The position numbers were made by a program, and so were the translations under genes. Shown here piece after piece: positions 51,302 to 60,853 of a DNA stretch of 64,000 bases. The stretch is from an uncultured Porphyromonadaceae bacterium. Lineage in GTDB: Bacteria > Bacteroidota > Bacteroidia > Bacteroidales > Muribaculaceae. Positions within the stretch are counted from its first letter, which is position 1, and each line of letters opens with the position of its first letter. The stretch covers positions 1-64,000 of the forward strand of contig CAMWNI010000003.1 in the NCBI GenBank assembly GCA_947175545.1. The letters run 5' to 3'. The notes under the pieces were generated by a model. It did not search any database, was not told where the DNA came from, and worked only from the letters and a program-made list of their open reading frames with translations.

Positions 51302-51380
51302 ATTTTTTCATCGGAAGTTTGCCGGATATCTCTAAGCCGGTAAATTTGAGAATGATTTGATTGATGTTATAAAAGAGGGA

Positions 51381-51410
51381 AGAGGCTGCGCGAGTGCAGC
51401 CTCTTTTTTT
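51381..51410 (+). terminator. Terminator at the end of the PUL
   Basis: AGAGGCTGC (51381-51389) pairs perfectly with GCAGCCTCT (51396-51404) and runs into T7. The last three T (51408-51410) with G51411 form the -33 element of the next promoter. Confidence 0.85.
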
Positions 51411-51438
51411 GGTATTTCGACGGAATTTTGTAACTTTG
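51408..51438 (+). promoter_or_regulatory. Promoter of the ABC-F gene, overlapping a terminator
   Basis: TTTG (51408-51411), 19-bp spacer, TAACTTTG (51431-51438). ATG 51444 is 5 nt beyond the box, where transcription is expected to start, so the mRNA is probably leaderless. Confidence 0.8.
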
Positions 51439-51443
51439 CGCCC

Positions 51444-53393
51444 ATGATTTCAGTGCGGAATTTAACGGTTGAGTTTTCAGCGAGAACTCTTTTGGATAAT
51501 ATCAATTATGTGATTAACCGTCGTGACCGGATTGCTCTTGTCGGCAAAAACGGCGCCGGAAAGTCGACCATGTTGAAAATTATCGCAGGACTCCAGCGCC
51601 CCTCATCCGGATCTGTTGATGTCCCTCAGGGTGTTACAATCGGTTATTTGCCGCAACACATGACAACGGAAGATACCTGCTCCGTTGCTGATGAGGCCCG
51701 CAAGGCGTTCGGCCATCTGAAGGAAATGCAGCAGCAGCTCGACTCCCTCAATCTTGAACTTGCCGAGAGGACCGACTATGAGTCCGACGCCTATGCCGAG
51801 CTGATTGAGCGCGTCTCGACCATGACCGAGCGCATGGCCATGGAAGATGGGTCCGGAGGCGAGGCTGAAATTGAAAAAACACTGCTTGGTCTTGGATTCA
51901 CGCGCGAGGATTTTGACCGGCCGACGAGTGAATTTTCCGGCGGTTGGCGAATGCGTATTGAACTTGCCAAGCTTCTTCTGCGTCGGCCCGACGTGCTTCT
52001 GCTTGACGAACCGACCAACCATCTTGACATTGAGTCAATTCAGTGGCTTGAGCAGTTTCTGATTCAGAAAGCAGGTGCCGTTGTTCTTGTCAGCCACGAC
52101 CGCGCCTTCATTGATAACGTTACGAACCGGACCATTGAGATTTCGCTCGGACGCATCTACGATTATGCGGTTAATTACTCCAAGTACGTGGTCCTCCATC
52201 AGGAACGTATCGAGCAGCAGATGCGCGCCTACCAGAATCAGCAGAAACAGATTGCTGATACCGAGGAATTCATTGAGCGCTTCCGCTATAAAGCAACAAA
52301 AGCAGTCCAGGTCCAGAGCCGCATGAAGCAGCTGGCGAAAATTGAGCGAATTGAGGTCGACGAGGTTGACACCTCCCGTCTGAATCTGAGGTTTCCCCCT
52401 GCGCCGCGTTCCGGCGACTATCCGCTGATCGTTGAAAACCTTGGCAAAAAATACGGCGACCATCAGGTGTTTGCCGATGCCACATTTACGATAAAGCGCG
52501 GCGAGAAGGTTGCGTTTGTTGGCAAAAACGGCGAAGGTAAGTCAACCCTTGTCAAGTGCATAATGCACGAAATTCCCTTTGACGGCACTCTGCGCATTGG
52601 CCATAATGTAAAAATCGGATACTTCGCCCAGAACCAGGCCCAGTTGCTTGACCCTGATGTAACCGTTTTCGACACTATAGACCGAGTCGCAGTAGGCGAC
52701 ATCCGTTTGAAAATCCGTGACATCCTCGGCGCATTCATGTTTGGCGGTGAGGCAAGCGACAAAAAGGTAAAGGTTCTCAGCGGTGGCGAGAAAACGCGCC
52801 TTGCAATGATTCGCCTGCTGCTCGAGCCGGTCAACCTGCTGATTCTTGATGAACCGACCAACCATCTTGACATGGCCACGAAGGATATCCTCAAGCAGGC
52901 AATCAAGGATTTTGACGGCACGGTCATCGTTGTCAGCCACGACCGCGAGTTTCTTGACGGTTTGGTTGAAAAAGTCTATGAATTCGGCGGAGGTAAGGTC
53001 CGTGAGTGTCTTGGCGGTATCTACGAATTTCTTGAAAAGAAAAAGCTTGACTCGCTTCAGGAGCTTGAACGTCGTGTCCAGCCCGCGAAACAGGCCGCAA
53101 AACAGCCCGATTTGCCGACGGAGGAACGAAAACTATCATATGAGGAGAAAAAAGAGCGTGACCGCACAATCAACCGCGCGACCAGGAAAGTTCGTGAGGC
53201 CGAGACGGAGATTGCCGCCATCGAGGCGCAGATTGCCGAGCTTGAAGCCGCATTGGCGTCCGGTGAGCCTCAGCAGCCGGATGTCTACGATCGTCACGCC
53301 GCCCTCGGAAAGAAACTTGAGAATGCCATGAGCCTTTGGGAACTGGCCGGCATTGAACTTGAAGAACTAAAAGAAAAATATGGACTACTTTAA
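51444..53393 (+). CDS. ABC-F family ribosome-associated ATPase
   Basis: A 649-aa soluble protein with two ABC ATPase domains and no membrane helices. Walker A: GKNGAGKST (domain 1) and GKNGEGKST (domain 2). Signatures: SGGWRMR and LSGGEKTRLAMI. Walker B: LLLDEPTNHLD and LILDEPTNHLD. The linker of ~70 residues (HQERIEQQMRAYQNQQKQIA) is the ribosome-probing arm, and a coiled-coil C-terminus (~560-649) resembles Uup. The subtype (Uup, EttA, YheS-like) is not decided. The upstream open frame includes the terminator and is discounted. It overlaps the nitroreductase start by 14 bp. Confidence 0.95.
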   Translation: MISVRNLTVEFSARTLLDNINYVINRRDRIALVGKNGAGKSTMLKIIAGLQRPSSGSVDVPQGVTIGYLPQHMTTEDTCSVADEARKAFGHLKEMQQQLDSLNLELAERTDYESDAYAELIERVSTMTERMAMEDGSGGEAEIEKTLLGLGFTREDFDRPTSEFSGGWRMRIELAKLLLRRPDVLLLDEPTNHLDIESIQWLEQFLIQKAGAVVLVSHDRAFIDNVTNRTIEISLGRIYDYAVNYSKYVVLHQERIEQQMRAYQNQQKQIADTEEFIERFRYKATKAVQVQSRMKQLAKIERIEVDEVDTSRLNLRFPPAPRSGDYPLIVENLGKKYGDHQVFADATFTIKRGEKVAFVGKNGEGKSTLVKCIMHEIPFDGTLRIGHNVKIGYFAQNQAQLLDPDVTVFDTIDRVAVGDIRLKIRDILGAFMFGGEASDKKVKVLSGGEKTRLAMIRLLLEPVNLLILDEPTNHLDMATKDILKQAIKDFDGTVIVVSHDREFLDGLVEKVYEFGGGKVRECLGGIYEFLEKKKLDSLQELERRVQPAKQAAKQPDLPTEERKLSYEEKKERDRTINRATRKVREAETEIAAIEAQIAELEAALASGEPQQPDVYDRHAALGKKLENAMSLWELAGIELEELKEKYGLL

Positions 53394-54123
53394 GACTCGC
53401 GCAACCATTCGAAATTATAAGCCGGATGTCATCTCTGACGCTGAAATTGACGAGATGCTTGCCGAAGCCGCTCATGCTCCTACATGCGGAGGCATGCAGC
53501 TTTATAATGTCATAGTGACCCGCTCCGATGAAGGGAAATCCGCTTTGGCTCCGGCTCACTTCAATCAGCCGTGTCTGACCGGCGCGAGTGCCGTACTGAC
53601 CTTCTGTGCAGACTTCAACCGCGTCAGCCGCTGGGCCAGGGAGCGTGGTGCCGACCCCGGATTTGACAATATGCAAAGTTTCATCTCGGCCATGCTCGAC
53701 GCAACGATTGTGGCCCAGCAGTTTGTAACCATCGCCGAAATGCGCGGCTACGGCACTTGCTACCTCGGCACGACCACATGGAACGCCCCCATGATTGTCA
53801 ACGCACTTAACCTTCCTGAACTTGTCATCCCTGTGATTACGGTTACTCTCGGAGTTCCGGCCGAACATCCCGCCGGGTTGCAGCCGCGCCTGCCTCTTGA
53901 TGCAATCCGCAGCCGAGAAAGGTACACGCCTGTGAATATCGACGCCGCCTATGCCGAACTGGAGGCACGTCCTGACTCACGCCGGTTCATGGAAGAGAAT
54001 GGAAAGACATCGCTTGCCGCCGTGTTTACCGATGTGCGTTATCCACGCGCTTCAAATGTGCAGTTTTCTGAACTTTTCCTCTCCATTCTGGCCGAACAAG
54101 GATTTCTAAAGAAAAACAAATAA
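53380..54123 (+). CDS. Nitroreductase family FMN protein
   Basis: A 247-aa FMN-binding oxidoreductase. N-terminal RATIRNYKPDVISDAEIDEM and AAHAPTCGGMQLYNVIV supply the family FMN-phosphate and substrate contacts. YGTCYLGTTTWNAPMI and VTLGVPAEHP complete the pattern. The substrate cannot be assigned. It overlaps the ABC-F gene by 14 bp and precedes the transporter gene by 14 bp, so the three genes probably form one unit. Confidence 0.9.
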   Translation: MDYFKTRATIRNYKPDVISDAEIDEMLAEAAHAPTCGGMQLYNVIVTRSDEGKSALAPAHFNQPCLTGASAVLTFCADFNRVSRWARERGADPGFDNMQSFISAMLDATIVAQQFVTIAEMRGYGTCYLGTTTWNAPMIVNALNLPELVIPVITVTLGVPAEHPAGLQPRLPLDAIRSRERYTPVNIDAAYAELEARPDSRRFMEENGKTSLAAVFTDVRYPRASNVQFSELFLSILAEQGFLKKNK

Positions 54124-54137
54124 CAAAATAATAATCA

Positions 54138-55784
54138 ATGGAACTGATTCAATCACTTCTTGCTCCCGGCAATGAGAATCTGGCGTCTACTCTGGTGCTA
54201 TATTCCTTCGTAATTGCCGTCGGCATCTATCTTGGCAAGCTGAAATTCGGCGGAATCTCGCTTGGCGTCACCTTCGTTTTGTTCGTTGGCATTCTGATGG
54301 GGCATCTCGGCTATGTTGTCAATCCCGAGGTCCTTAAATTTGTTCGCGAATTTGGCCTGATACTTTTTATTTTCGCCATTGGCCTCCAGGTTGGTCCGGC
54401 ATTTTTCTCTTCGTTCAAGGAGGGAGGTATAAGGCTGAATCTACTGGCGGTGCTGATTGTGCTGCTGGACGTCGGAATTGTCATCGCCCTGTTCTATATT
54501 GACGGCAACACGTCGATTTCGGCGCTTGTCGGTGTCATGAGTGGTGCAGTGACCAACACCCCCGGACTCGCTGCCGCCCAGCAGGCCGTCGGCGCTGCTG
54601 ACGCCGACCTGATGGCGATGGGCTATGCTGCCGCGTATCCTTTGGGCGTCTGCGGCATTATCCTCTCGATGCTCGTCTTGAAATGGGTTTGCCGGATTAA
54701 TGTGTCTGACGAGGTGAAGAAACTCGAGGATGAGGCAACTGCTTCTATGTTGGCCCCGCTCAAGGAAACATTTGAGATTACAAACGATCTTGTCAACGGC
54801 TTGACCGTCATGCAGCTCCATGACGTCATTCACTGCGATTTTGTCGTTTCTCGCTTGCTGAATGCCTATGACGAAGTGATTATTCCCTCGTCGAAGACCG
54901 TTCTGCACACCGGCGACAAGGTCCTCGTTATCACGTCCGCGCAGGATGAGACTGCCTTCCGCACCGTTCTCGGCCCGATCGTTGAGATGGAGTGGGAGGA
55001 GAATCCTTCGCAGATTGTCAGCCGCCGCATTCTGCTGACCCAGCCAAAGTATAATGGCGCCAGCCTCGGTTCGCTTCGACTCCGCTCGGCATTCCATCTG
55101 AATGCTACTCGCGTCAACCGTGCCGGCGTTGACCTCCTTGCTTCGCCCGGACTCCGCCTCCAGATGGGTGACCGGCTGACCGTTGTCGGCGCCCTGGACG
55201 ATATCAACCGTCTCGCCGACCGTCTTGGCAACTCAATGCGCCGCCTGAATGAACCTAATCTGATCACGATTTTCGTTGGCATCCTGTTTGGCATTATTCT
55301 TGGATCCATCAACGTTGGCTTCGGCATGAAACTCGGACTGGCCGGTGGCCCGCTCGTAGTTGCGATTCTTCTTTCGCGCTTTGGCTATAAGGCAAAGCTG
55401 ATAACCTACACGTCTTCCTCCGCCTCGATGCTGATGCGTGAACTTGGCATTTGCCTGTTCCTGGCGTCGGTCGGAATCGCTGCCGGAAAGGACTTCGCCT
55501 CGACGGTCTTTAATCAGACCGGCATGTGGTGGGTCATCTGGGGTTTCATAATCACGTTCGTCCCGCTGATTATTACCGGCTTTATTGCTCGCAAGGTATT
55601 TAAGGTCAACTACCTGCATATCATGGGCCTGCTGTCGGGCGCCTACACTGATCCTCCGGCCCTCGCCTATGCCGGCACTTCGACTGCGAGCGATGCTCCT
55701 GCCGTTGCATACTCGACCGTCTATCCGCTGACAATGTTCTTGCGTGTTGTTGCGGCCCAGGTTCTTGTCCTTGCGTTTCTCTAA
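54138..55784 (+). CDS. AspT/YidE/YbjL-type transporter
   Basis: A 548-aa inner-membrane protein. Two homologous membrane halves of about five helices each (~10-190 and ~375-548; duplicated GxxxGxxY... segments such as SGAVTNTPGLAAAQ and SGAYTDPPALAYAG) flank two RCK_C (TrkA-C) domains (~200-365, RLNAYDEVIIPSSKTVLHTG). The family includes aspartate:alanine antiporters; the substrate is unknown here. Followed by a strong bidirectional terminator. Confidence 0.92.
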   Translation: MELIQSLLAPGNENLASTLVLYSFVIAVGIYLGKLKFGGISLGVTFVLFVGILMGHLGYVVNPEVLKFVREFGLILFIFAIGLQVGPAFFSSFKEGGIRLNLLAVLIVLLDVGIVIALFYIDGNTSISALVGVMSGAVTNTPGLAAAQQAVGAADADLMAMGYAAAYPLGVCGIILSMLVLKWVCRINVSDEVKKLEDEATASMLAPLKETFEITNDLVNGLTVMQLHDVIHCDFVVSRLLNAYDEVIIPSSKTVLHTGDKVLVITSAQDETAFRTVLGPIVEMEWEENPSQIVSRRILLTQPKYNGASLGSLRLRSAFHLNATRVNRAGVDLLASPGLRLQMGDRLTVVGALDDINRLADRLGNSMRRLNEPNLITIFVGILFGIILGSINVGFGMKLGLAGGPLVVAILLSRFGYKAKLITYTSSSASMLMRELGICLFLASVGIAAGKDFASTVFNQTGMWWVIWGFIITFVPLIITGFIARKVFKVNYLHIMGLLSGAYTDPPALAYAGTSTASDAPAVAYSTVYPLTMFLRVVAAQVLVLAFL

Positions 55785-55810
55785 GATCCTGTCCTCATAA
55801 GTAATAAGTA

Positions 55811-55846
55811 AGAGGCGGCGCCCCATTGAACGGAGCGCCGCCTCTC
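55811..55846. terminator. Bidirectional terminator between transporter and rubrerythrin
   Basis: AGAGGCGGCG (55811-55820) pairs perfectly with CGCCGCCTCT (55836-55845). The genes converge on it. Confidence 0.75.
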
Positions 55847-55870
55847 GCTGTTTATCTAAGAGTGCAGAAC

Positions 55871-56434
55871 TTACTTCTTATTGCCGAAGTAGCGCTGATA
55901 GAGACCGTAGAAGCCGCGGCCGTGGCGGGCTTCATCCTTCGCCATTTCGTGAACGGTGTCGTGGATAGCGTCCATGTTGGCCTTCTTGGCGTTAGCGGCA
56001 ATGCGCATCTTGTCGGCGTTGGCGCCGGCCTCAGCGTGCATGCGCTTTTCGAGGTTGGTCTTGGTGTCCCAGACAACGTCGCCGAGAAGTTCTGCAAACT
56101 TGGCTGCGTGTTCTGCTTCTTCAAAAGCGTACCGCTTGAATGCTTCGGCGATTTCGCTGTAACCTTCGCGGTCAGCCTGGCGGCTCATTGCGAGATACAT
56201 GCCGACTTCCGTACATTCGCCCATGAAGTGTGCGTTGAGGTCCTTAATCATTTCCTCGTCGGCTTCCAGCTTCTTGGCAATGCCGATTTCGTGTTCGGTA
56301 ACAAAGTTGAGAACGTCCTCGTCCTTTACTTCTTCAAACTTGCTGCCGGGAGCCTTACAGAGGGGACACTGTTCGGGAGCGGCGTCGCCTTCATGGATGT
56401 AACCGCAAACGGTGCAGATGAATTTCTTTTTCAT
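55871..56434 (-). CDS. Reverse rubrerythrin (NADH peroxidase type)
   Basis: A 187-aa oxidative-stress protein reducing hydrogen peroxide in anaerobes. The rubredoxin domain is at the N-terminus ([10 protein letters not shown] and CPLCKAPG, residues 7-30), the reversed order of classical rubrerythrin. The di-iron four-helix bundle follows, with ligands in [19 protein letters not shown] and DEARHGRGF. It has its own unit next to ridA. Confidence 0.94.
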   Translation of the reverse strand: MKKKFICTVCGYIHEGDAAPEQCPLCKAPGSKFEEVKDEDVLNFVTEHEIGIAKKLEADEEMIKDLNAHFMGECTEVGMYLAMSRQADREGYSEIAEAFKRYAFEEAEHAAKFAELLGDVVWDTKTNLEKRMHAEAGANADKMRIAANAKKANMDAIHDTVHEMAKDEARHGRGFYGLYQRYFGNKK

Positions 56435-56485
56435 AATTGGATTTTCGTTACTTAATTTTGGTGAAAGATATTGAATTTGATCAAT

Positions 56486-56860
56486 TTATTTTAAGGCAAT
56501 CACTTCTACTTCACAAAGAACCTGCTTGGGCAGTTCCTTAACGGCCACGCATGAACGAGCGGGGTAGGGGGCGCTGAATGCTTCGGCGTAAACCTCGTTG
56601 AAGGGAACGAAGTCGCTCATGTCGGCCAGGAAGCAGGTGGTTTTTACTACGTTCTCCATTGTCAGGCCGGCTTCTTCAAGAATCGCCTTGACGTTTGCGA
56701 GGCTCTGGCGGGCCTGCGCGGTAATTCCTTCAGGAATTTCGCCGGTTTCGGGGTTGACGGGAATCTGACCTGATGCGTAAACGAATGAGCCGCAGTCAAT
56801 GGCCTGGCTGTAAGGGCCGATAGCTCCAGGAGCCTTTGTGGTTGCAATTACTTTTTTCAT
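56486..56860 (-). CDS. ridA: RidA family enamine/imine deaminase
   Basis: A 124-aa trimeric YjgF/RidA protein hydrolysing reactive 2-aminoacrylate-type enamines. It has KAPGAIGPYSQAI, YASGQIPVNPETGEI and the conserved Arg in YPARSCVAVKELPK. Length is normal. It lies between the YihY-family and rubrerythrin genes, same strand, with 50-60 bp gaps. Confidence 0.95.
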   Translation of the reverse strand: MKKVIATTKAPGAIGPYSQAIDCGSFVYASGQIPVNPETGEIPEGITAQARQSLANVKAILEEAGLTMENVVKTTCFLADMSDFVPFNEVYAEAFSAPYPARSCVAVKELPKQVLCEVEVIALK

Positions 56861-56916
56861 AATCTGATTTTGGTTCTTATAACATGAGTTGTTTCTGTAT
56901 GGATTGTCCTTATATA

Positions 56917-58290
56917 TTATTGTGGTCTGATTGTCAGGGCGCGTTTTGGAATTTCTATGTCGGTCACGAGCGTCGTTGTTGAGTCAAGAATCGTTTTGTC
57001 AATGCCGTTGAGAGTGTCGTTGAGTTCCGTGAACTCTTTGTCAAATTCGCTGACAAAGTCATGCGAACCGTGGTTGCGGAACGCAATGAGGACTTCTCCG
57101 ACGGTCAGTGTCGAGAAATCGCGCGCCGGCTGAAACGCGACCAATTCCGGATTGTTGGCAGGAATCACGCGGTTGACAAGTCGGAGGTCTTCCATTTCCT
57201 GCAGCAGCAGTGAAATGAGTCTGAGCGGGATATTAAACGTGCGCTGAAGGTTCACGGCTGTCAGCGGCGAGAGGCCCTTCTGATAGCGCTTGGCGATAAC
57301 GGCCAGAATACCGACCCCAATGCGCGATTTATAGTTGAATGATATGCCGTAGACATCGTTCTCAAGCGCATAGTCCGTGATGCTCTGTGCCGCATAGCAG
57401 ATAAGGGCGCCGCTGAGGGTGAAGAGCCAGACAAGCTGAAGCCATATGAGCAGCAGGGGCAGGAAGGCGAAGCCGCCGTAGATGGCGTTATATTTGCTGA
57501 CGTAGATTTGACCGCCGACAAAGAGCCACTGCAATACCTGATAGGCTATGCCCGCCATGATTCCGGCCGGAAGCGCGTTCTTGAATTTTACTTTGGCGTT
57601 TGGAATCAACATGTAGACTCCCGTGAAGAAAAGCCAGATCAGCAGAACCGACGCCAGGTCAAGGCAGGCGGCCACAATCGGACTCATGAAAGGCAGCAGA
57701 TTCTCCACCGACGTACTCATGAATGCAGTCAGGCCCGAACCGCAGACCATCAGAACTGGCAGAATCAGGAAAATGGCCGTGTAGTCCGTTATCTTCCGCC
57801 AGAGTGTGCGCCCGTGTTTAACGCCCCAGATTTGATTGAAGGCATCTTCAACGGCGCTTATCAGGGAAATCAATGTCCAGAGCAACACGACGATGCCAAC
57901 TCCGACAAAAAGCCCCTCTGACGCCTGGGCCAGATAGTTGTCAACGAATTGCAGGGCTGTTTCGAGGGCTTTGCGCTGTGACGGAAAATAGTTGAACAGC
58001 TGAGATTCAAGCAGATTCTGAAACCCGAATCCGCGTCCAATCGCAAAAATCAACGCCAATGCCGGAACCAGCGCAAGCAGAAGTCTGTAAGTCAGCGCGC
58101 AGGCCGTTGACTGCAAGTCGGTGTTGAGAAAGGATTTAATCGTCAGGCTGATGGTTTTAATCAGTCTGACCGTCAGAGTGTTGCGGCGGTCATGCCAGAC
58201 GCCGACCGTGGCATACTGCCACAGTCGCATGGTCTTGCGCTGCCATATGGCCATCCGTTCTGCAATCTTACGTTTTCCTTTCGTTTTCAT
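56917..58290 (-). CDS. YihY/BrkB family inner-membrane protein
   Basis: A 457-aa protein with a YihY/virulence-factor-BrkB core of six helices (~50-320; LQSTACALTYRLLLALVPAL, AVEDAFNQIWGVKHGR, GIAYQVLQWLFVGGQIYVSK). A cytosolic C-terminal extension of ~130 residues (winged-helix-like, TAVNLQRTFNIPLRLISLLL) follows. No molecular function is established. ATG 58290 is chosen because the -7 box TAATTTTG (58297-58304, minus strand) overlaps the upstream ATG at 58299; the mRNA is again almost leaderless. Confidence 0.88.
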   Translation of the reverse strand: MKTKGKRKIAERMAIWQRKTMRLWQYATVGVWHDRRNTLTVRLIKTISLTIKSFLNTDLQSTACALTYRLLLALVPALALIFAIGRGFGFQNLLESQLFNYFPSQRKALETALQFVDNYLAQASEGLFVGVGIVVLLWTLISLISAVEDAFNQIWGVKHGRTLWRKITDYTAIFLILPVLMVCGSGLTAFMSTSVENLLPFMSPIVAACLDLASVLLIWLFFTGVYMLIPNAKVKFKNALPAGIMAGIAYQVLQWLFVGGQIYVSKYNAIYGGFAFLPLLLIWLQLVWLFTLSGALICYAAQSITDYALENDVYGISFNYKSRIGVGILAVIAKRYQKGLSPLTAVNLQRTFNIPLRLISLLLQEMEDLRLVNRVIPANNPELVAFQPARDFSTLTVGEVLIAFRNHGSHDFVSEFDKEFTELNDTLNGIDKTILDSTTTLVTDIEIPKRALTIRPQ

Positions 58291-58390
58291 TCGCTGCAAA
58301 ATTACGCATTTTATATCAAATTAGAAACTTTAGGCATGAAATTTTATTATTGGTAAAAAAGGATAATTTTGTGGTGCTTTTTGCGAATTA

Positions 58391-58422
58391 TTTGCTTGTT
58401 TGGATTTTTATGAATAAATTTG
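58391..58422 (+). promoter_or_regulatory. Promoter of the DUF4493 lipoprotein operon
   Basis: TTTG (58391-58394), 20-bp spacer, TAAATTTG (58415-58422). The leader is about 63 nt to ATG 58492. Confidence 0.8.
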
Positions 58423-58491
58423 CAACGTCCCGAAGAAGGATAATATACACTTAAATTGGATAGAAACCAACATCATTTAATAATTATAACA

Positions 58492-60849
58492 ATGAAAAAA
58501 GCAACCTTCATGGGGGCTTTGGGAGCCGCTTCGCTGCTTGTTCTCTCTGCGTGTGACGAAAGTCTCACTCTTGACAAGGGCATGGGTACCATTTTCCCCC
58601 TGGTGGACTTTGACCCCACTGTTGTAACCTCGCGCTCTTCGCGCGCCGGTTCAGAAATCGGTGACTTGACGGCTGAAGACCTGACGCTCACCCTGACAAA
58701 TTCCGACGGCTCTGTTAATGAAAAATACGCTTATCCGGATTTTCCGACCGACAAGGCCTTCCCCGTAGGTGAATATACGATGACCGCCACTTACGGCTCG
58801 GAGAACGAAGAAGGATTTGAAAAGCCTGCCGTCAGCGGCTCATGCACGCTTACTGTAACCGAGGGTAAGGCTTCGAAGCCGACTATCGTCGCAAAACCTT
58901 CCAAGGCAATGGTCGTTCTCAAATTTGACGAAGGACTCCTTAATTACATGACGTCGGTTTCGGCCCGTCTTCACAGTGCCGGCGGCACCTATGTTGAATA
59001 TCCCGCAACGGAAACCCGCCCTGCCTATCTGAAGCCGGGCAATACAACCGTCAGCGTCTCCTTTACCAAGCCGAACGGCAAGGAAGGCACTCTGGAGGTC
59101 GCTTCTTTCAAGGCCGAGGCTCAGCATCGCTACACGATGGTCCTCTCGCTTGGCGGTGACGGCTACGGTTCGGTCGACGCTATCACTGTTAAGTATGACG
59201 ATATGCTTGAAATGGAAGATGTCACTGTCGACATTTCTGACGATATTCTCTCGGTTCCCGCTCCGGAAATGACCGCAATCGGGTTTACCCCCGGTGAATC
59301 CGTGACCATTATTGAAGGAACGGTTAACGGCGACATCAAACCGCAGATTCAGGTAATTGCCCGCGGCGAAATCGCCAAGGCGGTGCTGACAACCTCCAAC
59401 TGTCCGTCGCTCGTCGAACTTGGCTGGCCCGAGGAAGTTGACTTGTGTGCCGCCTCCGGCGCTGAAGTGGCCGCGCTTGAGGCTCTCGGACTGAATGCTC
59501 CCGGATTGACCGGCACCACCGGCAAGATGGGCCTGCTTGACCTGACTAAGGTTCTGCCCCATATCGCGCCCCGCAATTCTGCGCTTCCTGCTGCTGAATT
59601 CACCCTCGCGGTGACCGACAAGGCCGGCAAAACCTGTGACCCGCTTTCTTTCTCAGTCAAGGTTGAGCGCCTGGAACTCACCATGACCCATGATGGCATT
59701 TATGCAGGTGAGGAGTCCGTTGACCTGAACGTCAGCTACAACGGCCCGTCGATTGCCGACAATCTGACCTTTGAATATCTTAACGACCGCGGCGTCTGGA
59801 ATGTGACCGACATCATCGGCGTTCGTGAATCCCGCGCCTCTTATGTCGTGACGGTTGCCATCCCGAGTGACGCGCGCGCCCCGCTGACCCTTCGCGGCCG
59901 CGTCGGCTCAAGCATCGAGAGCATTGTTGAAATCAACACCGCCGCAGTCCTTACGGTCAATGCCGACGACGTTTTTGCAACCTCCGCAATCGCAACTGTC
60001 AGCTCTGACGAATATGACCCCGCATCCCGCTCTCTTGAACTTTACGGTTCGACTGACAATGGTGCCACCTTTTCCAAACTCAACGCCGTTCAGAAAGGAG
60101 CCGAACTTCATGTCAGCGGCTTGACGCCTGGAACTGACTATGTTTTTCGTGCATCGGTCAACGGGACGGAGACGCGCACCGCGTCCCTGACAACTGAGGT
60201 TGCCGCCACGGTTCCGGGTGGTGACATGGAAGCCTGGGAGGCCAAGACGGCCTCAGCGGGTGTTAATAAATGGAATTATAATGAACCCGTTTCGCCCTGG
60301 GCGTCCAATAATGCGACTGCATTTTCCAAAACGTCATCAATGGCAAAGCGCTCGGCTGTTTCTTCGGTCGACACAGCCGGCGAGGCTCATAACGGCACTG
60401 CCGGAATGGTCCGCACCATCGGCTATGGCGCATCAACAACCTTTTCGTCGTCAACCGACTATCTGGCCGGTGAACTGACCCTCGGAGCCAATAACGAAGG
60501 AACCCCGTTTGCTTCGCGCCCCTCGGCACTCTCGTTCTGGGTGAAATATGTTCCCTTCAACAGCGGAGATCAGGGTTATGCCGAAGTGCAGGTACTTGAC
60601 GCTTCCGGCAATGCAATTGCATCCAACAGCATGGCGATTGACGCGTCGGCTGACTTTAACAACGTGTCACTCCCGCTTTCCTACGCCCGCGGAGCCGGTA
60701 AGGCCGCTTCGGTCAAGATTCGTTTCCGCTCCTCGGCGACGGATGATTATCTGAACAGGAATGGCGTGAACTCTCTCTCCGGGGGCAACACCTCCGGACA
60801 GTTCACCGGTTCGTACATGTACATCGACGATGTTGAATTCGCTTACTAA
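58492..60849 (+). CDS. DUF4493 lipoprotein with C-terminal PCMD-like domain
   Basis: A 785-aa surface lipoprotein. Lipobox LVLSAC; the Asp that follows (CDES) may influence sorting. Residues ~25-235 are DUF4493-type, with KYAYPDFPTDKAFPVGEYTM. A middle region of beta-sandwich repeats, one FnIII-like (~515-570), precedes a C-terminal jelly-roll (~575-785) starting GGDMEAWEAK and ending YMYIDDVEFAY. The latter matches the putative carbohydrate metabolism (PCMD) domain. Function is unknown; adhesion or glycan binding is a guess. First of three related genes. Confidence 0.8.
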   Translation: MKKATFMGALGAASLLVLSACDESLTLDKGMGTIFPLVDFDPTVVTSRSSRAGSEIGDLTAEDLTLTLTNSDGSVNEKYAYPDFPTDKAFPVGEYTMTATYGSENEEGFEKPAVSGSCTLTVTEGKASKPTIVAKPSKAMVVLKFDEGLLNYMTSVSARLHSAGGTYVEYPATETRPAYLKPGNTTVSVSFTKPNGKEGTLEVASFKAEAQHRYTMVLSLGGDGYGSVDAITVKYDDMLEMEDVTVDISDDILSVPAPEMTAIGFTPGESVTIIEGTVNGDIKPQIQVIARGEIAKAVLTTSNCPSLVELGWPEEVDLCAASGAEVAALEALGLNAPGLTGTTGKMGLLDLTKVLPHIAPRNSALPAAEFTLAVTDKAGKTCDPLSFSVKVERLELTMTHDGIYAGEESVDLNVSYNGPSIADNLTFEYLNDRGVWNVTDIIGVRESRASYVVTVAIPSDARAPLTLRGRVGSSIESIVEINTAAVLTVNADDVFATSAIATVSSDEYDPASRSLELYGSTDNGATFSKLNAVQKGAELHVSGLTPGTDYVFRASVNGTETRTASLTTEVAATVPGGDMEAWEAKTASAGVNKWNYNEPVSPWASNNATAFSKTSSMAKRSAVSSVDTAGEAHNGTAGMVRTIGYGASTTFSSSTDYLAGELTLGANNEGTPFASRPSALSFWVKYVPFNSGDQGYAEVQVLDASGNAIASNSMAIDASADFNNVSLPLSYARGAGKAASVKIRFRSSATDDYLNRNGVNSLSGGNTSGQFTGSYMYIDDVEFAY

Positions 60850-60853
60850 ACAA

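Noticed and set aside
51357-51443. N-terminal extension of the ABC-F protein
   Set aside because: It would translate through the terminator hairpin and promoter; MISVRNLTVEF at 51444 fits the family start.
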